This document shows positions 25,563 through 35,398 of a stretch of DNA of 64,000 nucleotides, in pieces. Below the pieces are notes generated by a model. The model did no database searches and was not told where the DNA came from. It saw only the letters and a program-made list of their open reading frames with translations. Numbering within the stretch: the stretch's first letter is position 1; the number at the start of each line of letters is the position of its first letter. Source of the DNA: Pseudoroseicyclus aestuarii (GTDB lineage: Bacteria; Pseudomonadota; Alphaproteobacteria; Rhodobacterales; Rhodobacteraceae). The stretch spans positions 1 through 64,000 of the forward strand of contig NZ_QJTE01000002.1 of the NCBI RefSeq assembly GCF_003217255.1, read 5' to 3'. Position numbers and translations under genes: made by a program.

Positions 25563-27754
25563 CCAACGAACTGACACTCGACAAGAAGGCCGATACCCGC
25601 CGCCTCGACGAGATGGCGCAGGGACTGCTCGGCACGCCGATGGACCGCCCCGAGGGGGTGCTGAAGGTCACCGGCAAGGCGATCTACGCCGATGAAGAGC
25701 GGCCCTCGAATCTTGCCTACGGCTATCTCGTGCGCGCCACCGGCCCGATCGGGCGCATCGTCTCGACCAACAAGGACGAGATCGCCAAGATGCCCGGCGT
25801 CGTCGCCGTGATCGAGGAAGCGGACCTGCCGCGCAACTCGGTGCAGGGGGCGACGCCGACCGCCGCGCCGACGCGCGGCGATCGGATCGACTACATCGGC
25901 CAGCCCCTCGCGCTCGTCGTGGCCGACGGCTTCGAAGAGGCGCGCCATGCCGCGCAGGCGATGACCGCGGTGATGGAGGCCGATACCGGCCTACACTTCG
26001 ACCCCGAGGCCCCCGGCGCAAGCATCGAGACGCCCGAGGCCAAGCAGGCGAGCCAAGGCGATCTCGACGCCGCCATGGCCTCTGCCGCCTTCACGCTGGA
26101 CGAGGAGTACCACACCTCCTCAATGCATTCGGCGGCAATGGAGCCGCATGCCACCATCGCCGAATGGAAGGACGGGAAGCTGACGATGCGCGGCGCGTAT
26201 CAGATGCTCAAGTTCAACCAGAAGTCCGTCTCGGACGCGCTGGACCTCGATCTGTCGCAGATCCGGCTGCTGTCGCCCTTCGTTGGCGGCGGCTTCGGCT
26301 CCAAGCTCGGGATCGCGCCCGAGGCGATCGCAGCGGCGCTGGCCTCGAAGGCCGTGGGACGCCCCGTCTCGGTCGCGATGCACCGCCGCCAGGTCTTCGA
26401 GACGACGACCCACCGCTCTGCCACCAAGCAGAAGGTGCGGCTGGCGGCGGACAAGGACGGCAAGCTGATCGGCGTGGGCCACGACAACCTCGTCTACAAC
26501 CTGCCGGGCGAGAAGTTCTCGGAGCCGACGACGCAGGCGACGCCTTTCACCTATGCCGGTGAGAACCGGGTGATCGGGCACCATATCGCCCGGCTGCACC
26601 GCCCTGCCGCCGGCTCCGTCCGCGCACCGGGCGAGGCCGTGGGCGCCACCGTCTTCGAGATGGCGATGGACGAGATGGCCGAGAAGCTGGACCTCGACCC
26701 GATCGAGTTCCGGGTCCGCAACATCCCCGACCTCGACCCCAGCAAGGGCATCCCCTTCTCCGAGAACCGGATGGAGGCCGTGCTGCGTGACGGCGCCGAA
26801 CGCTTTGGCTGGAAGCACACGAAGCCCAAGCAGCGGCTCGAGGATGGCTGGTGGATCGGCACCGGCGTCGCCGCCGCGGTGCGCGTCAACATGATGAGCG
26901 AGACCTCGGCCCGCGTGCGGCTGACGCAGGACGGCGCCGTGGTCGAGACCGACATGACCGATATCGGCACCGGCACCTACGCCATCCTGACGCAGGTGGC
27001 GGGAGAGCTTCTGGGCCTGCCGGCGAACCGGGTCGAGACGCGCCTTGGCGATTCGGACTTTCCGAAGGCCTTCGGCTCGGGCGGATCGGTCGGCGCCTCC
27101 TCCTCCGGCACGGCGGTCTACCTTGCCTGCATGGAGCTGCGCCAGAATATCGCCGCCGCCCTCGGCGTCGAGGAAACCGACCTGACGCTGAAGGACGGCC
27201 GCGCGATCAGCGGCAATGTCGCGAAACCCCTGACCGAGATCGTCCCCGGCGAGGGCTGGAGTGCGACCGGCACCGTCAAGGGCGGCAAGGCCGGCAGCCT
27301 CGTGCGGCAGGCGACTTGGGGCAGCTGCTTCGCCGAGGTGGCGGTGAATGCCGTCACCGGCGAGACGCGGGTGCGCCGCATGCTCGGCAGCTTTGCCGCC
27401 GGGCGCATCCTGAACGAGAAGACCGCCAAGTCGCAGTGCATCGGCGGCATGACCTGGGGCCTTGGCATGGCGCTGCACGAAGAGCTCGTGCACGACCCGC
27501 GCGACGGCCACATGGTGAACCGCGATCTGGCGGAATACCACGTTCCCGCCAACCTCGACGTGCCGCAGATCGAGGCGCATCTGCTGATGGAGGATCGCGA
27601 CGACTGGGCGAACCCTGTCCAGGCCAAGGGCATCGGCGAGCTGGGCATTTCCGGCACCGGCGCGGCGGTGATCAACGCGATCTACAATGCCTGCGGCGTG
27701 CGCATCCGGTCCCTGCCCGGCACGCTGGACAAGATCCTGGCCGAGCTGCCCTGA
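25559..27754 (+). CDS. Molybdenum hydroxylase, molybdopterin-binding catalytic subunit (PaoC-like)
   Basis: This 731-residue subunit binds the molybdenum cofactor and oxidises an aldehyde or N-heterocycle. Cofactor loops are visible: [13 protein letters not shown] near residue 240, [18 protein letters not shown] near 342-360, [14 protein letters not shown] near 506, and the active-site Glu in [11 protein letters not shown] near 690. Aromatic or other aldehydes are likely substrates by analogy with E. coli PaoABC, but this is not proved. No chaperone of the PaoD/XdhC type is in the window. A c-type cytochrome gene follows, but the periplasmic cytochrome and this cytoplasmic enzyme lie on opposite sides of the membrane. 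Confidence 0.95.
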   Translation: MTNELTLDKKADTRRLDEMAQGLLGTPMDRPEGVLKVTGKAIYADEERPSNLAYGYLVRATGPIGRIVSTNKDEIAKMPGVVAVIEEADLPRNSVQGATPTAAPTRGDRIDYIGQPLALVVADGFEEARHAAQAMTAVMEADTGLHFDPEAPGASIETPEAKQASQGDLDAAMASAAFTLDEEYHTSSMHSAAMEPHATIAEWKDGKLTMRGAYQMLKFNQKSVSDALDLDLSQIRLLSPFVGGGFGSKLGIAPEAIAAALASKAVGRPVSVAMHRRQVFETTTHRSATKQKVRLAADKDGKLIGVGHDNLVYNLPGEKFSEPTTQATPFTYAGENRVIGHHIARLHRPAAGSVRAPGEAVGATVFEMAMDEMAEKLDLDPIEFRVRNIPDLDPSKGIPFSENRMEAVLRDGAERFGWKHTKPKQRLEDGWWIGTGVAAAVRVNMMSETSARVRLTQDGAVVETDMTDIGTGTYAILTQVAGELLGLPANRVETRLGDSDFPKAFGSGGSVGASSSGTAVYLACMELRQNIAAALGVEETDLTLKDGRAISGNVAKPLTEIVPGEGWSATGTVKGGKAGSLVRQATWGSCFAEVAVNAVTGETRVRRMLGSFAAGRILNEKTAKSQCIGGMTWGLGMALHEELVHDPRDGHMVNRDLAEYHVPANLDVPQIEAHLLMEDRDDWANPVQAKGIGELGISGTGAAVINAIYNACGVRIRSLPGTLDKILAELP

Positions 27755-27781
27755 TCCGTTACGTCATCACGATCACGATGC

Positions 27782-27810
27782 TGCGGCGCGGGGTTCATCC
27801 TCGCGCCGCA
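27782..27810 (+). terminator. Possible hairpin after the molybdenum hydroxylase operon
   Basis: A 9-bp stem (TGCGGCGCG/CGCGCCGCA) with an 11-base loop follows the catalytic subunit gene. It is trailed by AATTCATAT rather than a T run, so it may be a weak terminator or an mRNA-stabilising structure. Confidence 0.4.
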
Positions 27811-27859
27811 ATTCATATCTAGAAGGCTCATGGCCAAGGTTAGTGGCCGGGAGTCCTTG

Positions 27860-28279
27860 ATGAAAACGACGGTTCTGGGGCTGGTGTCCCTTCTCGGGGC
27901 GGCGACGCCCGCCATGGCACAAGACGTCACCGATGGCGCCCTGCAGTTCAGCCGGCAGTGCACCGCCTGCCACGTGGTCACCACGCCGGATGGCACCACC
28001 CTCGCCGGGCGCGGCGCACGCACCGGGCCCAACCTTTACGGCATCGAGGATGGCCGCATCGCCTCGGCCGATTTCTCCTACGGCGACGGGCTGACCCGCC
28101 TGGGCGAGGCCGGGGCCAGCTGGACCGAGCAGAACTTTGTCGACTACCTCGCCGATCCCAACGGCTGGGTGCGCGAGCGTCTGGATACTCGCCACGTCCG
28201 CTCGAAGATGGCCTATCGCCTGCAGGACGAGGGGCAGGCCCGCGACATCTGGGCCTACCTGCTGTCGCTCGACGAGTAG
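27860..28279 (+). CDS. Periplasmic c-type cytochrome, class I
   Basis: This 139-residue precursor has a signal peptide (MKTTVLGLVSLLGAATPAMAQ). A single CTACH haem site lies near residues 34-38, with GPNLYGIEDGRIA beyond it. The probable Met axial ligand is in VRSKMAYRL near the C-terminus. Layout and size fit cytochrome c2/c-551-like electron carriers. I chose ATG at 27860 because GGGAG lies about nine bases upstream and the signal peptide begins there; an ATG at 27830 is in frame but would add a polar lead. It follows the molybdenum hydroxylase operon and is convergent with glpK. Confidence 0.88.
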   Translation: MKTTVLGLVSLLGAATPAMAQDVTDGALQFSRQCTACHVVTTPDGTTLAGRGARTGPNLYGIEDGRIASADFSYGDGLTRLGEAGASWTEQNFVDYLADPNGWVRERLDTRHVRSKMAYRLQDEGQARDIWAYLLSLDE

Positions 28280-28285
28280 GACGGC

Positions 28286-29764
28286 TCAGTCGGCCTCGTC
28301 ATAGGCCAGCACGCCGCGCACCGCGCGGCGCCAGCCGTCGTATTTCGCCGCACGCCAGCCGTCGTCCTTCTGCGCCTCAAACCGCCGGTCGAGGTGCCAG
28401 CGCTGCTCAAAGGCCTCCATGCCCGGGCAGAGGCCGGCGGTCATCCCGGCGACCCAAGCCGCGCCCAGCGCCGTCGTCTCTGTGAACTCTGGCCGGTCCA
28501 CCGGCGCGCCGAGGATGTCGGCGAGGAACTGCATGGTCCAGTCGCTGGCAGCCATGCCGCCATCGACCCGCAGCACGCTGGGCTCCCCATCCGGCCAGTC
28601 GGCCTCCATCGCGGCCAGAAGGTCGCGCGTCTGGTAGCCGACGCTTTCCAGCGCCGCGCGCGCCAGCTCTGCCGGGCCGGTGCCGCGCGTCAGGCCAAAG
28701 GCCGCGCCCCGGCTTTCGGGCGACCAGTAGGGCGCGCCGAGGCCGGTGAAGGCCGGCACCAGCACCACCTCTTGGTTGGGATCGGCCTGCTCGGCCAAGG
28801 CCTGCGTCTCGGCGGCGCTGCCGATCACGCCCATCTCGTCGCGCAGCCATTGCACCACGGCCCCGGCGATGAAGATCGCCCCTTCCAGCGCATAGGTCGT
28901 CTTGCCGTCCAGCCGGTAGGCGATGGTCGTCAGCAGCCGGTTCTTCGAAGCGACGGGCGTCTGCCCGGTGTTCAGAAGCGCGAAGCAGCCGGTGCCATAG
29001 GTCGATTTCACCATGCCGGGGCGAAAGCAGGCCTGTCCCAGCGTCGCCGCCTGCTGATCGCCCGCCACCCCGAGGATCGGGATGCGCCCGCCCAGCAGGG
29101 TCGTCTCGCCGAAGTCGCCCCCGGTGTCGCGCACCTCTGGCAGCATCGCCATGGGCACGCCCAGAAGATCGCAGATCTCGGGGCACCAATCCCCGGCGTG
29201 AATGTCGTAAAGCAGCGTGCGGCAGGCATTGGTGGGGTCGGTCGCATGGACCCGCCCCTCGGTCAGGTTCCAGATCAGCCAGCTGTCGACGGTGCCGAAG
29301 GCAAGGCGCCCGGCCTCCGCGGCCTCGCGCGCGCCCTCGACCTCGTCCAGCAGCCACTTGAGCTTCGTGCCCGAGAAATAGGGATCGGCCAGCAGACCTG
29401 TCCGCTCGGTCAGCAGCGCCTCGTGCCCCTCCTCGCGCAGCTGGCGGCAGAGGGCGGCGGTGCGCCGGTCCTGCCAGACGATGGCATTGTGGATCGGCGT
29501 GCCGGTCTCGCGGTCCCAGACCACCACCGTTTCGCGCTGGTTGGTGATGCCGATTGCGGCGGGGGTCTCCTGCCCCTCGAGCGCGGCCCGGCAGACCGAG
29601 AGCGTCGTGTCCCACAGGTCGCCGGCGTCATGCTCTACCCAGCCGGAGCGCGGGAAGTGCTGCGCGAACTCCTCCTGCGCCCGGGCCATGGGCCGCAGGT
29701 CGGTGTCGAACAGGATCGCCCGCGTCGACGTGGTGCCCTGATCGATGGCCAGAATGCCCGCCAT
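28286..29764 (-). CDS. glpK: Glycerol kinase
   Basis: GlpK (492 residues) phosphorylates glycerol to glycerol 3-phosphate. The FGGY-kinase signatures are present: [16 protein letters not shown] near residue 5, [13 protein letters not shown] near 72, the substrate region IVWQDRRT near 94, and [16 protein letters not shown] near 400. It sits last in a minus-strand series of LacI-type regulator, glpD, lipoprotein and glpK. The 52-base gap after the lipoprotein gene is short enough for one transcript. It is convergent with the cytochrome gene. Confidence 0.97.
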   Translation of the reverse strand: MAGILAIDQGTTSTRAILFDTDLRPMARAQEEFAQHFPRSGWVEHDAGDLWDTTLSVCRAALEGQETPAAIGITNQRETVVVWDRETGTPIHNAIVWQDRRTAALCRQLREEGHEALLTERTGLLADPYFSGTKLKWLLDEVEGAREAAEAGRLAFGTVDSWLIWNLTEGRVHATDPTNACRTLLYDIHAGDWCPEICDLLGVPMAMLPEVRDTGGDFGETTLLGGRIPILGVAGDQQAATLGQACFRPGMVKSTYGTGCFALLNTGQTPVASKNRLLTTIAYRLDGKTTYALEGAIFIAGAVVQWLRDEMGVIGSAAETQALAEQADPNQEVVLVPAFTGLGAPYWSPESRGAAFGLTRGTGPAELARAALESVGYQTRDLLAAMEADWPDGEPSVLRVDGGMAASDWTMQFLADILGAPVDRPEFTETTALGAAWVAGMTAGLCPGMEAFEQRWHLDRRFEAQKDDGWRAAKYDGWRRAVRGVLAYDEAD

Positions 29765-29816
29765 GGCGGCCCCTCCCTTCCTGCGTGTCGGCCCGCGCCC
29801 TCCCCGGCGCGAAGGC

Positions 29817-30251
29817 TCAGAAGCTGGGCGCGGCCAGCGTATCCTCGGGCCGCGCGGCGCCCGAGAGGGTCGCCCCCGACAGCGGGTCCGAAGCGACGGC
29901 GACGGGCGAGGCCCCCGGCAGCCCGGCCTGCGGCGCGGCGGCGCCGGCGGCGGGCACGGCGCCCGGCTCGGGCAGCGGGGCCGAGGTAACGGTCATCTGC
30001 CCCGGCACGCGGTCGCAGGTCACGGTCACGATCTCGCCCTCGTCGACCATGCGCACGGCGCGCTGGTCGGCGGTATCGGCCAGCAGCCCGGCCTCGATTC
30101 CCCGGCGCGAGGTCACGGCGTCGATCCGCGTCAGGCAGTCGTCGTAGGCCATCGGCAGGGTCTGGATCGGCTGATCGCCCGGGGCGGGGGTGCAGGCGCC
30201 CAGCAGGACGAGCCCACCCAGAAAGCCGATGAGGGGTCGCGAGATCGTCAT
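29817..30251 (-). CDS. Lipoprotein of unknown function, coupled to glpD
   Basis: This 144-residue protein has a lipoprotein signal ([12 protein letters not shown], with the lipobox Cys near residue 19). The mature part has a short conserved-looking segment with two cysteines (DDCLTRI and [11 protein letters not shown]) and a long Ala/Pro/Gly-rich tail. Its ATG overlaps the glpD stop (ATGA) and it is followed by glpK, so it is made with the glycerol enzymes. A lipoprotein between glpD and glpK is not a usual feature of glp operons. Function unknown. Confidence 0.8.
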   Translation of the reverse strand: MTISRPLIGFLGGLVLLGACTPAPGDQPIQTLPMAYDDCLTRIDAVTSRRGIEAGLLADTADQRAVRMVDEGEIVTVTCDRVPGQMTVTSAPLPEPGAVPAAGAAAPQAGLPGASPVAVASDPLSGATLSGAARPEDTLAAPSF

Positions 30252-31855
30252 GCCGATTGTCCTTCTGTCGTCAGGCCCTGCTCCTGGCGGGCCGGGACAG
30301 CCTGCCGCGCCAGCATCCAGTCGTCCAGACGCTGCACCTCTTCGGGCGACATTCTCAGCCCCAGCTTGGTGCGGCGCCACACCACATCCTCGGCGCGGCG
30401 GGCGAATTCATGCTCCATCAGCCAGTCGACCTCGCGCTCGGTCAGCCCGGCGCCGAAGACCTCGCCCATGTCCTGCGACCCGCTGGCGCCGCCGGTGATG
30501 CGCACGGCATCGGTGCCATAGGCGCGCACCAGCCGTTCCGCCTGCCGCGCCTCCAGCCAGGGGGTGGCGGCGCGCCGACGCTCGACCTCGCGCGCGAAGC
30601 CGTCGACCGGGAAATCCCCGCCCGGCAGCGGCACCCGCGCCGTCCAGGGCCCGCCAACGCCGCCCAGCGCCTCGTCGACGCGGGCCAGCGCCCCCTCGGC
30701 CAGCCGGCGGTAGGTGGTGATCTTGCCGCCGAAGATCGACAGCACCGGCGCCCCCTTGTTGCGCGACAGGCGCAGCACGTAATCGCGCGAGGCCGCGGTG
30801 GCCGACCCCTCGCCCTCGGCATGCAGGGGCCGGACGCCGGAATAGGTCCAGACGACGTCGCCGGGCGTCACCGGCACCTCGAAGTAGCGCGAGACGAAGT
30901 CGCAGAGGTAGGCGACCTCTTCGGGCGTGCACTCGGGCGGCGTGTCGGGATCCGGGTGGTCGGCATCGGTGGTGCCGATCAGCGTGTAATCCCCCTCGTA
31001 GGGGATCGCGAAGACGATGCGCCCGTCGTCGCCCTGAAAGAAATAGGCCCGGTCGTGGTCGTAAAGGCGCGGCACCACGATATGGCTGCCCCGCACCAGC
31101 CGCAGCTTGTCGCGCCCCGGCTGCTGCACCGTGTCTTCCACGATCTCGGCGGCCCAGGGCCCAGCGGCATTGACCAGCATCCGTGCCGCGATCTGCCGGG
31201 TCTCGCCGGTGGTTTCGTCGCGCAGCGTGACATGCCAGCCGCCGCTGTGTGGCACGGCGGCAGTGACGCGGGTGCGGGTCAGGATCGTCGCGCCGCGCTG
31301 CGCCGCGTCGCGCGCGTTCAACGCCACGAGGCGCGCATCCTCGACCCAGCAGTCCGAATATTCATAGGCCGTCTTCAGCCCCGGCTTCAGCGGCTTGCCG
31401 GCGGGGTCGCGGGCGAGGTCGAGCCGCCGGGTTCCGGGCAGGATCGAGCCGCCGCCGAGCCGGTCGTACAGGGCCAGCCCCGCCCGGATCGCCCAGGCCG
31501 GGCGGCGCCCGCGGGTCCAGGGCATCAGCGTCGCGATCACGCGCGAGGCGGGGGTCTTCGGCTCGAACCGCATCTCTGTGTGCAGCGGCAGGACGAAGCG
31601 CATCGGCCAACTGATATGCGGCATCGCGGCAAGCAGGGTCTCGCGCTCCTGCAGGGCCTCGCGCACCAGCCGGATCTCGAAGTACTCGAGATAGCGCAGC
31701 CCGCCGTGAAACAGCTTGGTCGAGGCCGAGGAGGTCGCCCCGGCGAGATCGCCCATTTCCGCCAGCACGACCTGCAGCCCCCGGCCCGCCGCATCGCGCG
31801 CGATGCCGCAGCCGTTGATGCCGCCGCCGATGACGAGAAGATCGGTGCGCTCCAT
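30248..31855 (-). CDS. glpD: Aerobic glycerol-3-phosphate dehydrogenase
   Basis: GlpD (535 residues) oxidises glycerol 3-phosphate to dihydroxyacetone phosphate on the inner membrane and feeds electrons to ubiquinone. The FAD motif LLVIGGGINGCGIARDAAGRG is at residues 5-25, followed by TSSASTKLFHGGLRYLEY near 43 and IYLIGTTDADHP-like LIGTTDADHPD near 290. The ATG at 31855 starts at the FAD motif; a frame extending to 32152 overlaps the regulator gene and is not used. It lies 67 bases downstream of the LacI-type gene on the same strand and overlaps the lipoprotein gene. Confidence 0.96.
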   Translation of the reverse strand: MERTDLLVIGGGINGCGIARDAAGRGLQVVLAEMGDLAGATSSASTKLFHGGLRYLEYFEIRLVREALQERETLLAAMPHISWPMRFVLPLHTEMRFEPKTPASRVIATLMPWTRGRRPAWAIRAGLALYDRLGGGSILPGTRRLDLARDPAGKPLKPGLKTAYEYSDCWVEDARLVALNARDAAQRGATILTRTRVTAAVPHSGGWHVTLRDETTGETRQIAARMLVNAAGPWAAEIVEDTVQQPGRDKLRLVRGSHIVVPRLYDHDRAYFFQGDDGRIVFAIPYEGDYTLIGTTDADHPDPDTPPECTPEEVAYLCDFVSRYFEVPVTPGDVVWTYSGVRPLHAEGEGSATAASRDYVLRLSRNKGAPVLSIFGGKITTYRRLAEGALARVDEALGGVGGPWTARVPLPGGDFPVDGFAREVERRRAATPWLEARQAERLVRAYGTDAVRITGGASGSQDMGEVFGAGLTEREVDWLMEHEFARRAEDVVWRRTKLGLRMSPEEVQRLDDWMLARQAVPARQEQGLTTEGQSA

Positions 31856-31922
31856 GACGGTGGTTCCTCGGTCAGGTCCTGCTCCGGACCATAGCGGGCA
31901 ATTCCCCGGTGACCAGTCGCCG

Positions 31923-32957
31923 CTAGAGAGGGGCCGGCCCGGTCGAGCCGCGCTCGACGATGCCGCAGGCGATCTCGACCCGCCGGGCCGGCGAGGCGGG
32001 GCGGGCGACGGCCTCGGCCAGCAGGTCGAGCGCGGTGGCGCCGATCTGCTGCATCGGAATTTCCAGCGCCGAAAGCGGAGGGCTTTGCAGGGCCGCCTGC
32101 GGATAGCCGTCGAAGCCCATGACACTGACCTCATGCGGCACCGCGATGCCAAGGTCGGCCAGCGCCATCAGCGCGCCGACGGCCAGCGAATCGCCGGTGC
32201 AGAGCACGGCGGTGAAATCGCGGCCCCGCGTCTCGATCCGGTGGCGCAGCGCCTCGGCGGCGAGGTCGGGCACCCAGTCGGGCACTTCCTGCAGCGCCGC
32301 CGGCAGGCCGGCCTCGGCCATGCGGTCGGCATAGCCTTCCTCGCGGCGGGTGATGGTGCGCCGGCCGGGGCGGGTCAGCAGCAGGATGCGGCGGTGGCCG
32401 TAGGACAGCAGCAGGTCGGTCGCCAGCGCCGCGGCGGCGCGGTTGGCCGGCGCGACGGAGCCGAGGCGCAGGTAGGGATCGTCGCCGTTGATCAGCACCG
32501 CCGGAACCTGCGCCCCGCGCAGCCGCGCCGCCGCCTCGTCGTCGCCGGGGGTCAGCAGCAGCAGGCCCGCCACCTGCGGATCGGAGGCCGCCTCCGCGAC
32601 CGCCGCGGCCTCGTCCGCGGGCGAAGCGATGCGCCGCATCGCGACCTCCATCCGCAGCGCGGCAGCGCGGGCCTTGACCCCCTCGAGCACGCCGAGCGTG
32701 AACTGGTTGCGCCCGTAGTCCACCACCGCCGGCTGCGTCGCGGCGAGGATCACCCGACGTCCGGCCAGCAGCGCGGGCTGCGCATAGCCCAGCCGCTGCG
32801 CCGCCTCCTGCACCCGGTCCCGCAGATCGGGCCGCACCCCGCCCTCGCCCGAGAGGGCGCGGCTGACCGTGGCGATCGAGACGCCGCAGTCGCGGGCCAG
32901 ATCCTCGAGCCGGACCCGGCGCGAGGCATGGGGGCGGTGGGTCGGCCTGTCTGGCAC
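31923..32957 (-). CDS. LacI-family transcriptional regulator
   Basis: This 344-residue repressor has an N-terminal helix-turn-helix and hinge (VRLEDLARDCGVSIATVSRALSGEGGV, residues about 16-40). A periplasmic-binding-like effector domain follows, with FDGYPQAALQSPPLSAL near 280 as the usual LacI dimer/effector segment. The start is a GTG at 32957 or a TTG three bases earlier; both follow AGGAG. It diverges from the ABC importer operon and precedes glpD-lipoprotein-glpK, so it probably controls both. Glycerol regulators are more often DeoR-type (GlpR), so a LacI member suggests a glycosidic inducer; that is inference. Confidence 0.9.
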   Translation of the reverse strand: MPDRPTHRPHASRRVRLEDLARDCGVSIATVSRALSGEGGVRPDLRDRVQEAAQRLGYAQPALLAGRRVILAATQPAVVDYGRNQFTLGVLEGVKARAAALRMEVAMRRIASPADEAAAVAEAASDPQVAGLLLLTPGDDEAAARLRGAQVPAVLINGDDPYLRLGSVAPANRAAAALATDLLLSYGHRRILLLTRPGRRTITRREEGYADRMAEAGLPAALQEVPDWVPDLAAEALRHRIETRGRDFTAVLCTGDSLAVGALMALADLGIAVPHEVSVMGFDGYPQAALQSPPLSALEIPMQQIGATALDLLAEAVARPASPARRVEIACGIVERGSTGPAPL

Positions 32958-32994
32958 CAAAGGTCTCCTGTCGCTGATCAGGTCATGAAAAATA

Positions 32995-33011
32995 TTTACG
33001 ACTTGTGCAAA
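32995..33011. promoter_or_regulatory. Possible operator for the LacI-type regulator
   Basis: TTTACG-ACTTG-TGCAAA is an imperfect inverted repeat of the size LacI-family proteins bind. It lies in the only A/T-rich part of the gap between the regulator gene and the importer operon, where promoters for both should be. No second copy was found by eye. Confidence 0.35.
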
Positions 33012-33119
33012 TCCTTTTCCGCCGCTTTTGTCCGCGCGGCGGCCCTCAGGGGCGCTGCGACCACATGGTTACCGGGCGCGCGGTCTACCGCGGCGGCCCG
33101 ATCCGGGAGGAGACATCGG

Positions 33120-34388
33120 ATGACACGTATCGCCTTTCACGCGCTCGGCTTCGCCGCCCTGCTCGCCGCCCCCGCGGCAGCGCAGGAGCAGGTCCGCATC
33201 ATGTGGTACTCGGACGGCAACGAGGGCGCGGTCATGCAGGACCTGCTCGACCGTTTCGAGGAGGAGCATCCCGAGATCGACGTCGTCCTCGACACCGTCG
33301 CCTATCAGGTCGTGCAGGAGCAGCTTCCGATCCAGCTCGCCTCGGGCGAGGGGCCGGACATCGCCCGCGTCACCAATGCGCTGAAGACCGATGCCGAGCA
33401 CTGGCTCGACCTGCGCCCCTACCTGAACGACGCCGCCTACTGGGACGACAACTTCGGCCCCTACCTCGACTGGATGCGCGAGGACGGCTCGGACGCGATC
33501 CCCGGCTTTCCGACGCAGCTGACGCTGACCGGCGGTTTCGCCAACAAGACCCTGTTCGAGCAGGCCGGCGTCGAGATGCCGGGCGAGGGCGCGACATGGG
33601 ACGACTGGATCGAGGCCAGCGCGCAGGTGATGCAGGACCAGCAGCTTCCCGCGGCCTTCGCCATCGACCGCACCGGGCACCGCGTCTCGGCGCCGATGTT
33701 CAGCTACGGCGCGATCTACCGGGCCGAGGACGGCAGCCCCGCGCCGATCGACGACAACGCCATGCGCTTCGCCGAGGAGCTGGTGGGCTGGACCGACGAG
33801 GGGCTGATGCTGCCCGAGGTCTGGGTCTCGGCCTCGGGCACGACCTACCGCGCCGCGACCGAGGATTTCACCAACGCGCTGGTGCCCTTCTACTATTCCG
33901 GCAGCTGGCAGGTCGCCAACCTGTCGCAGCAGATCGGCGATGCCTTCGACTGGGTCGCCGTCGGCAGCCCCTGCGGCGAGGCCGGCTGCACCGGCATCCC
34001 CGGCGGCGCGGGCCTCGTGGCGGTGAAATACACCGACCAGCCCGAGGCGGTGGCCACGGTCATGGACTACCTCGCGTCCGAAGAGGTGCTGCGAGAGTTC
34101 TCCGAGCGGACACTCTTCATCCCGGCCCATGTCGGGCTGGCCGAGGCCGGCCTCGACTACCAGTCCGAGGACAGCCAGGTGCCGCCCGCGCTCGACGCCT
34201 TCGTCGCCAGCTCCTCGCAGATCCTGCCCGAGGCCGCGGCGATGCCCGGCTGGCTCTGGTCGCCGGCCTACTACGGCGCCATCGTCACGCGCATCAGCCA
34301 GGTGATGGCCGGCGAGCTGACCCTCGAAGAGGCGCGCCCGCTGATCGACCGCGACATCGCCGACCAGGTCGCGGCCGCGCAGCAATGA
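33120..34388 (+). CDS. ABC importer, extracellular solute-binding protein (family 1)
   Basis: This 422-residue protein has a signal peptide (MTRIAFHALGFAALLAAPAAAQ) and a sugar-type binding fold. It begins VRIMWYSDGNEGAVMQDLLDRFEEEHP, with a PDIARV segment near residue 79 and YYSGSWQVANLS near 257. It delivers substrate to the two permeases encoded next. Cysteines in SPCGEAGCTGIPGG (near 282) could form a disulfide. GGGAGGAG lies before the ATG at 33120. It leads a five-gene plus-strand operon divergent from the LacI-type gene. The substrate is not evident. Confidence 0.93.
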   Translation: MTRIAFHALGFAALLAAPAAAQEQVRIMWYSDGNEGAVMQDLLDRFEEEHPEIDVVLDTVAYQVVQEQLPIQLASGEGPDIARVTNALKTDAEHWLDLRPYLNDAAYWDDNFGPYLDWMREDGSDAIPGFPTQLTLTGGFANKTLFEQAGVEMPGEGATWDDWIEASAQVMQDQQLPAAFAIDRTGHRVSAPMFSYGAIYRAEDGSPAPIDDNAMRFAEELVGWTDEGLMLPEVWVSASGTTYRAATEDFTNALVPFYYSGSWQVANLSQQIGDAFDWVAVGSPCGEAGCTGIPGGAGLVAVKYTDQPEAVATVMDYLASEEVLREFSERTLFIPAHVGLAEAGLDYQSEDSQVPPALDAFVASSSQILPEAAAMPGWLWSPAYYGAIVTRISQVMAGELTLEEARPLIDRDIADQVAAAQQ

Positions 34389-34396
34389 GCCTTTAA

Positions 34397-35398
34397 GTGA
34401 CCGCCTTCGCCACCCGTCTGGGCGCCGCCGTCGCGGCGCCCTTCGCGCTTCTCGCCCGCGCCATCGACCTGCCCCTGCGCGGCTGGCAGCGGCTGACGGG
34501 GATGGGCGGCATGGCGGCAGTCTTCCTCGCGCCGAACCTCGCGATCTTCGGGGTCTTCGTGCTGATCCCGCTGGCGCTGAACTTCGCCTATTCGATGACC
34601 GGCGGCACCGACATCCTGCTGCCCGACAGGCCCTTCGTCGGGGCCGATCAATATGCCCGCCTGCTCGACTGCGCCGACTACAGCCGCGCCGTGACCTGCC
34701 GCGAGGATGCCTTCTGGACCGCGGCGCGCAATACGGCGGTCTTCGTCGTCTTCCAGGTCTCGCTGATGGTCGCCGTCTCGATGATCACGGCGCTGATCCT
34801 GAACCGCAAGATCGCCGGGCGCGGCTTCTTCCGCGCGGTCTTCTTCTTTCCGGTGCTGCTCTCGCCCGTCGTGGTGGGGCTGATCTGGCGCTGGATCCTG
34901 CAGCGGCAGGGCCTTCTGAACCTGATCGTCGTCAACCTCGGCTTCGATCCGCAGGTCTGGCTGAACGACCGGCTCTATGCCTTTGCCGCCGCCGTGGGCG
35001 TCTCGACCTGGGCGCACATGGGGTTCTACACGCTGATCCTTCTGGCCGGCCTTCAGGCGATCCCGCGCGATCTTTACGAGGCCGCCGAGATGGACGGCAC
35101 CAAGCCCGGGCGCGTCTTCCGCCGCATCACCCTGCCGCTGCTGGGCCCGAACCTTGCCGTCGTGCTGGTGCTGGCGCTGATCCGCAGCGTCCAGATCTTC
35201 GACGAGGCCTATGTGCTGACCGGCGGCGGCCCCGGCACCTCGACCCTGTTCCTGACGCAATACATCTACGAAACCGGCTTCGCCTCGCTCCTGCGCAACC
35301 CGGGGCTGGCGGCGGCAGCCTCGATCCTGATGGCCGGGGTGCTGGTGGTGCTGACGCTGGCGCAACTCGCGCTCTCGAGACGGGCGGAGCGGCGATGA
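34397..35398 (+). CDS. ABC importer permease, MalF-like
   Basis: This 333-residue inner-membrane protein has about six transmembrane segments and the EAA loop that meets the ATPase (YEAAEMDGTKPGRVFRRITLPLL, near residues 224-246). It belongs to the CUT1 sugar-importer group. It has an N-terminal amphipathic stretch before the first membrane segment. The GTG start lies nine bases after the binding-protein stop. Its stop overlaps the GNAT gene start (ATGA). Confidence 0.92.
   Translation: MTAFATRLGAAVAAPFALLARAIDLPLRGWQRLTGMGGMAAVFLAPNLAIFGVFVLIPLALNFAYSMTGGTDILLPDRPFVGADQYARLLDCADYSRAVTCREDAFWTAARNTAVFVVFQVSLMVAVSMITALILNRKIAGRGFFRAVFFFPVLLSPVVVGLIWRWILQRQGLLNLIVVNLGFDPQVWLNDRLYAFAAAVGVSTWAHMGFYTLILLAGLQAIPRDLYEAAEMDGTKPGRVFRRITLPLLGPNLAVVLVLALIRSVQIFDEAYVLTGGGPGTSTLFLTQYIYETGFASLLRNPGLAAAASILMAGVLVVLTLAQLALSRRAERR

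Noticed and set aside
31716-33119. A long N-terminal extension of the solute-binding protein
   Set aside because: It is antisense to the LacI-type gene, and the signal peptide begins at the ATG at 33120 with a GGGAGGAG site.
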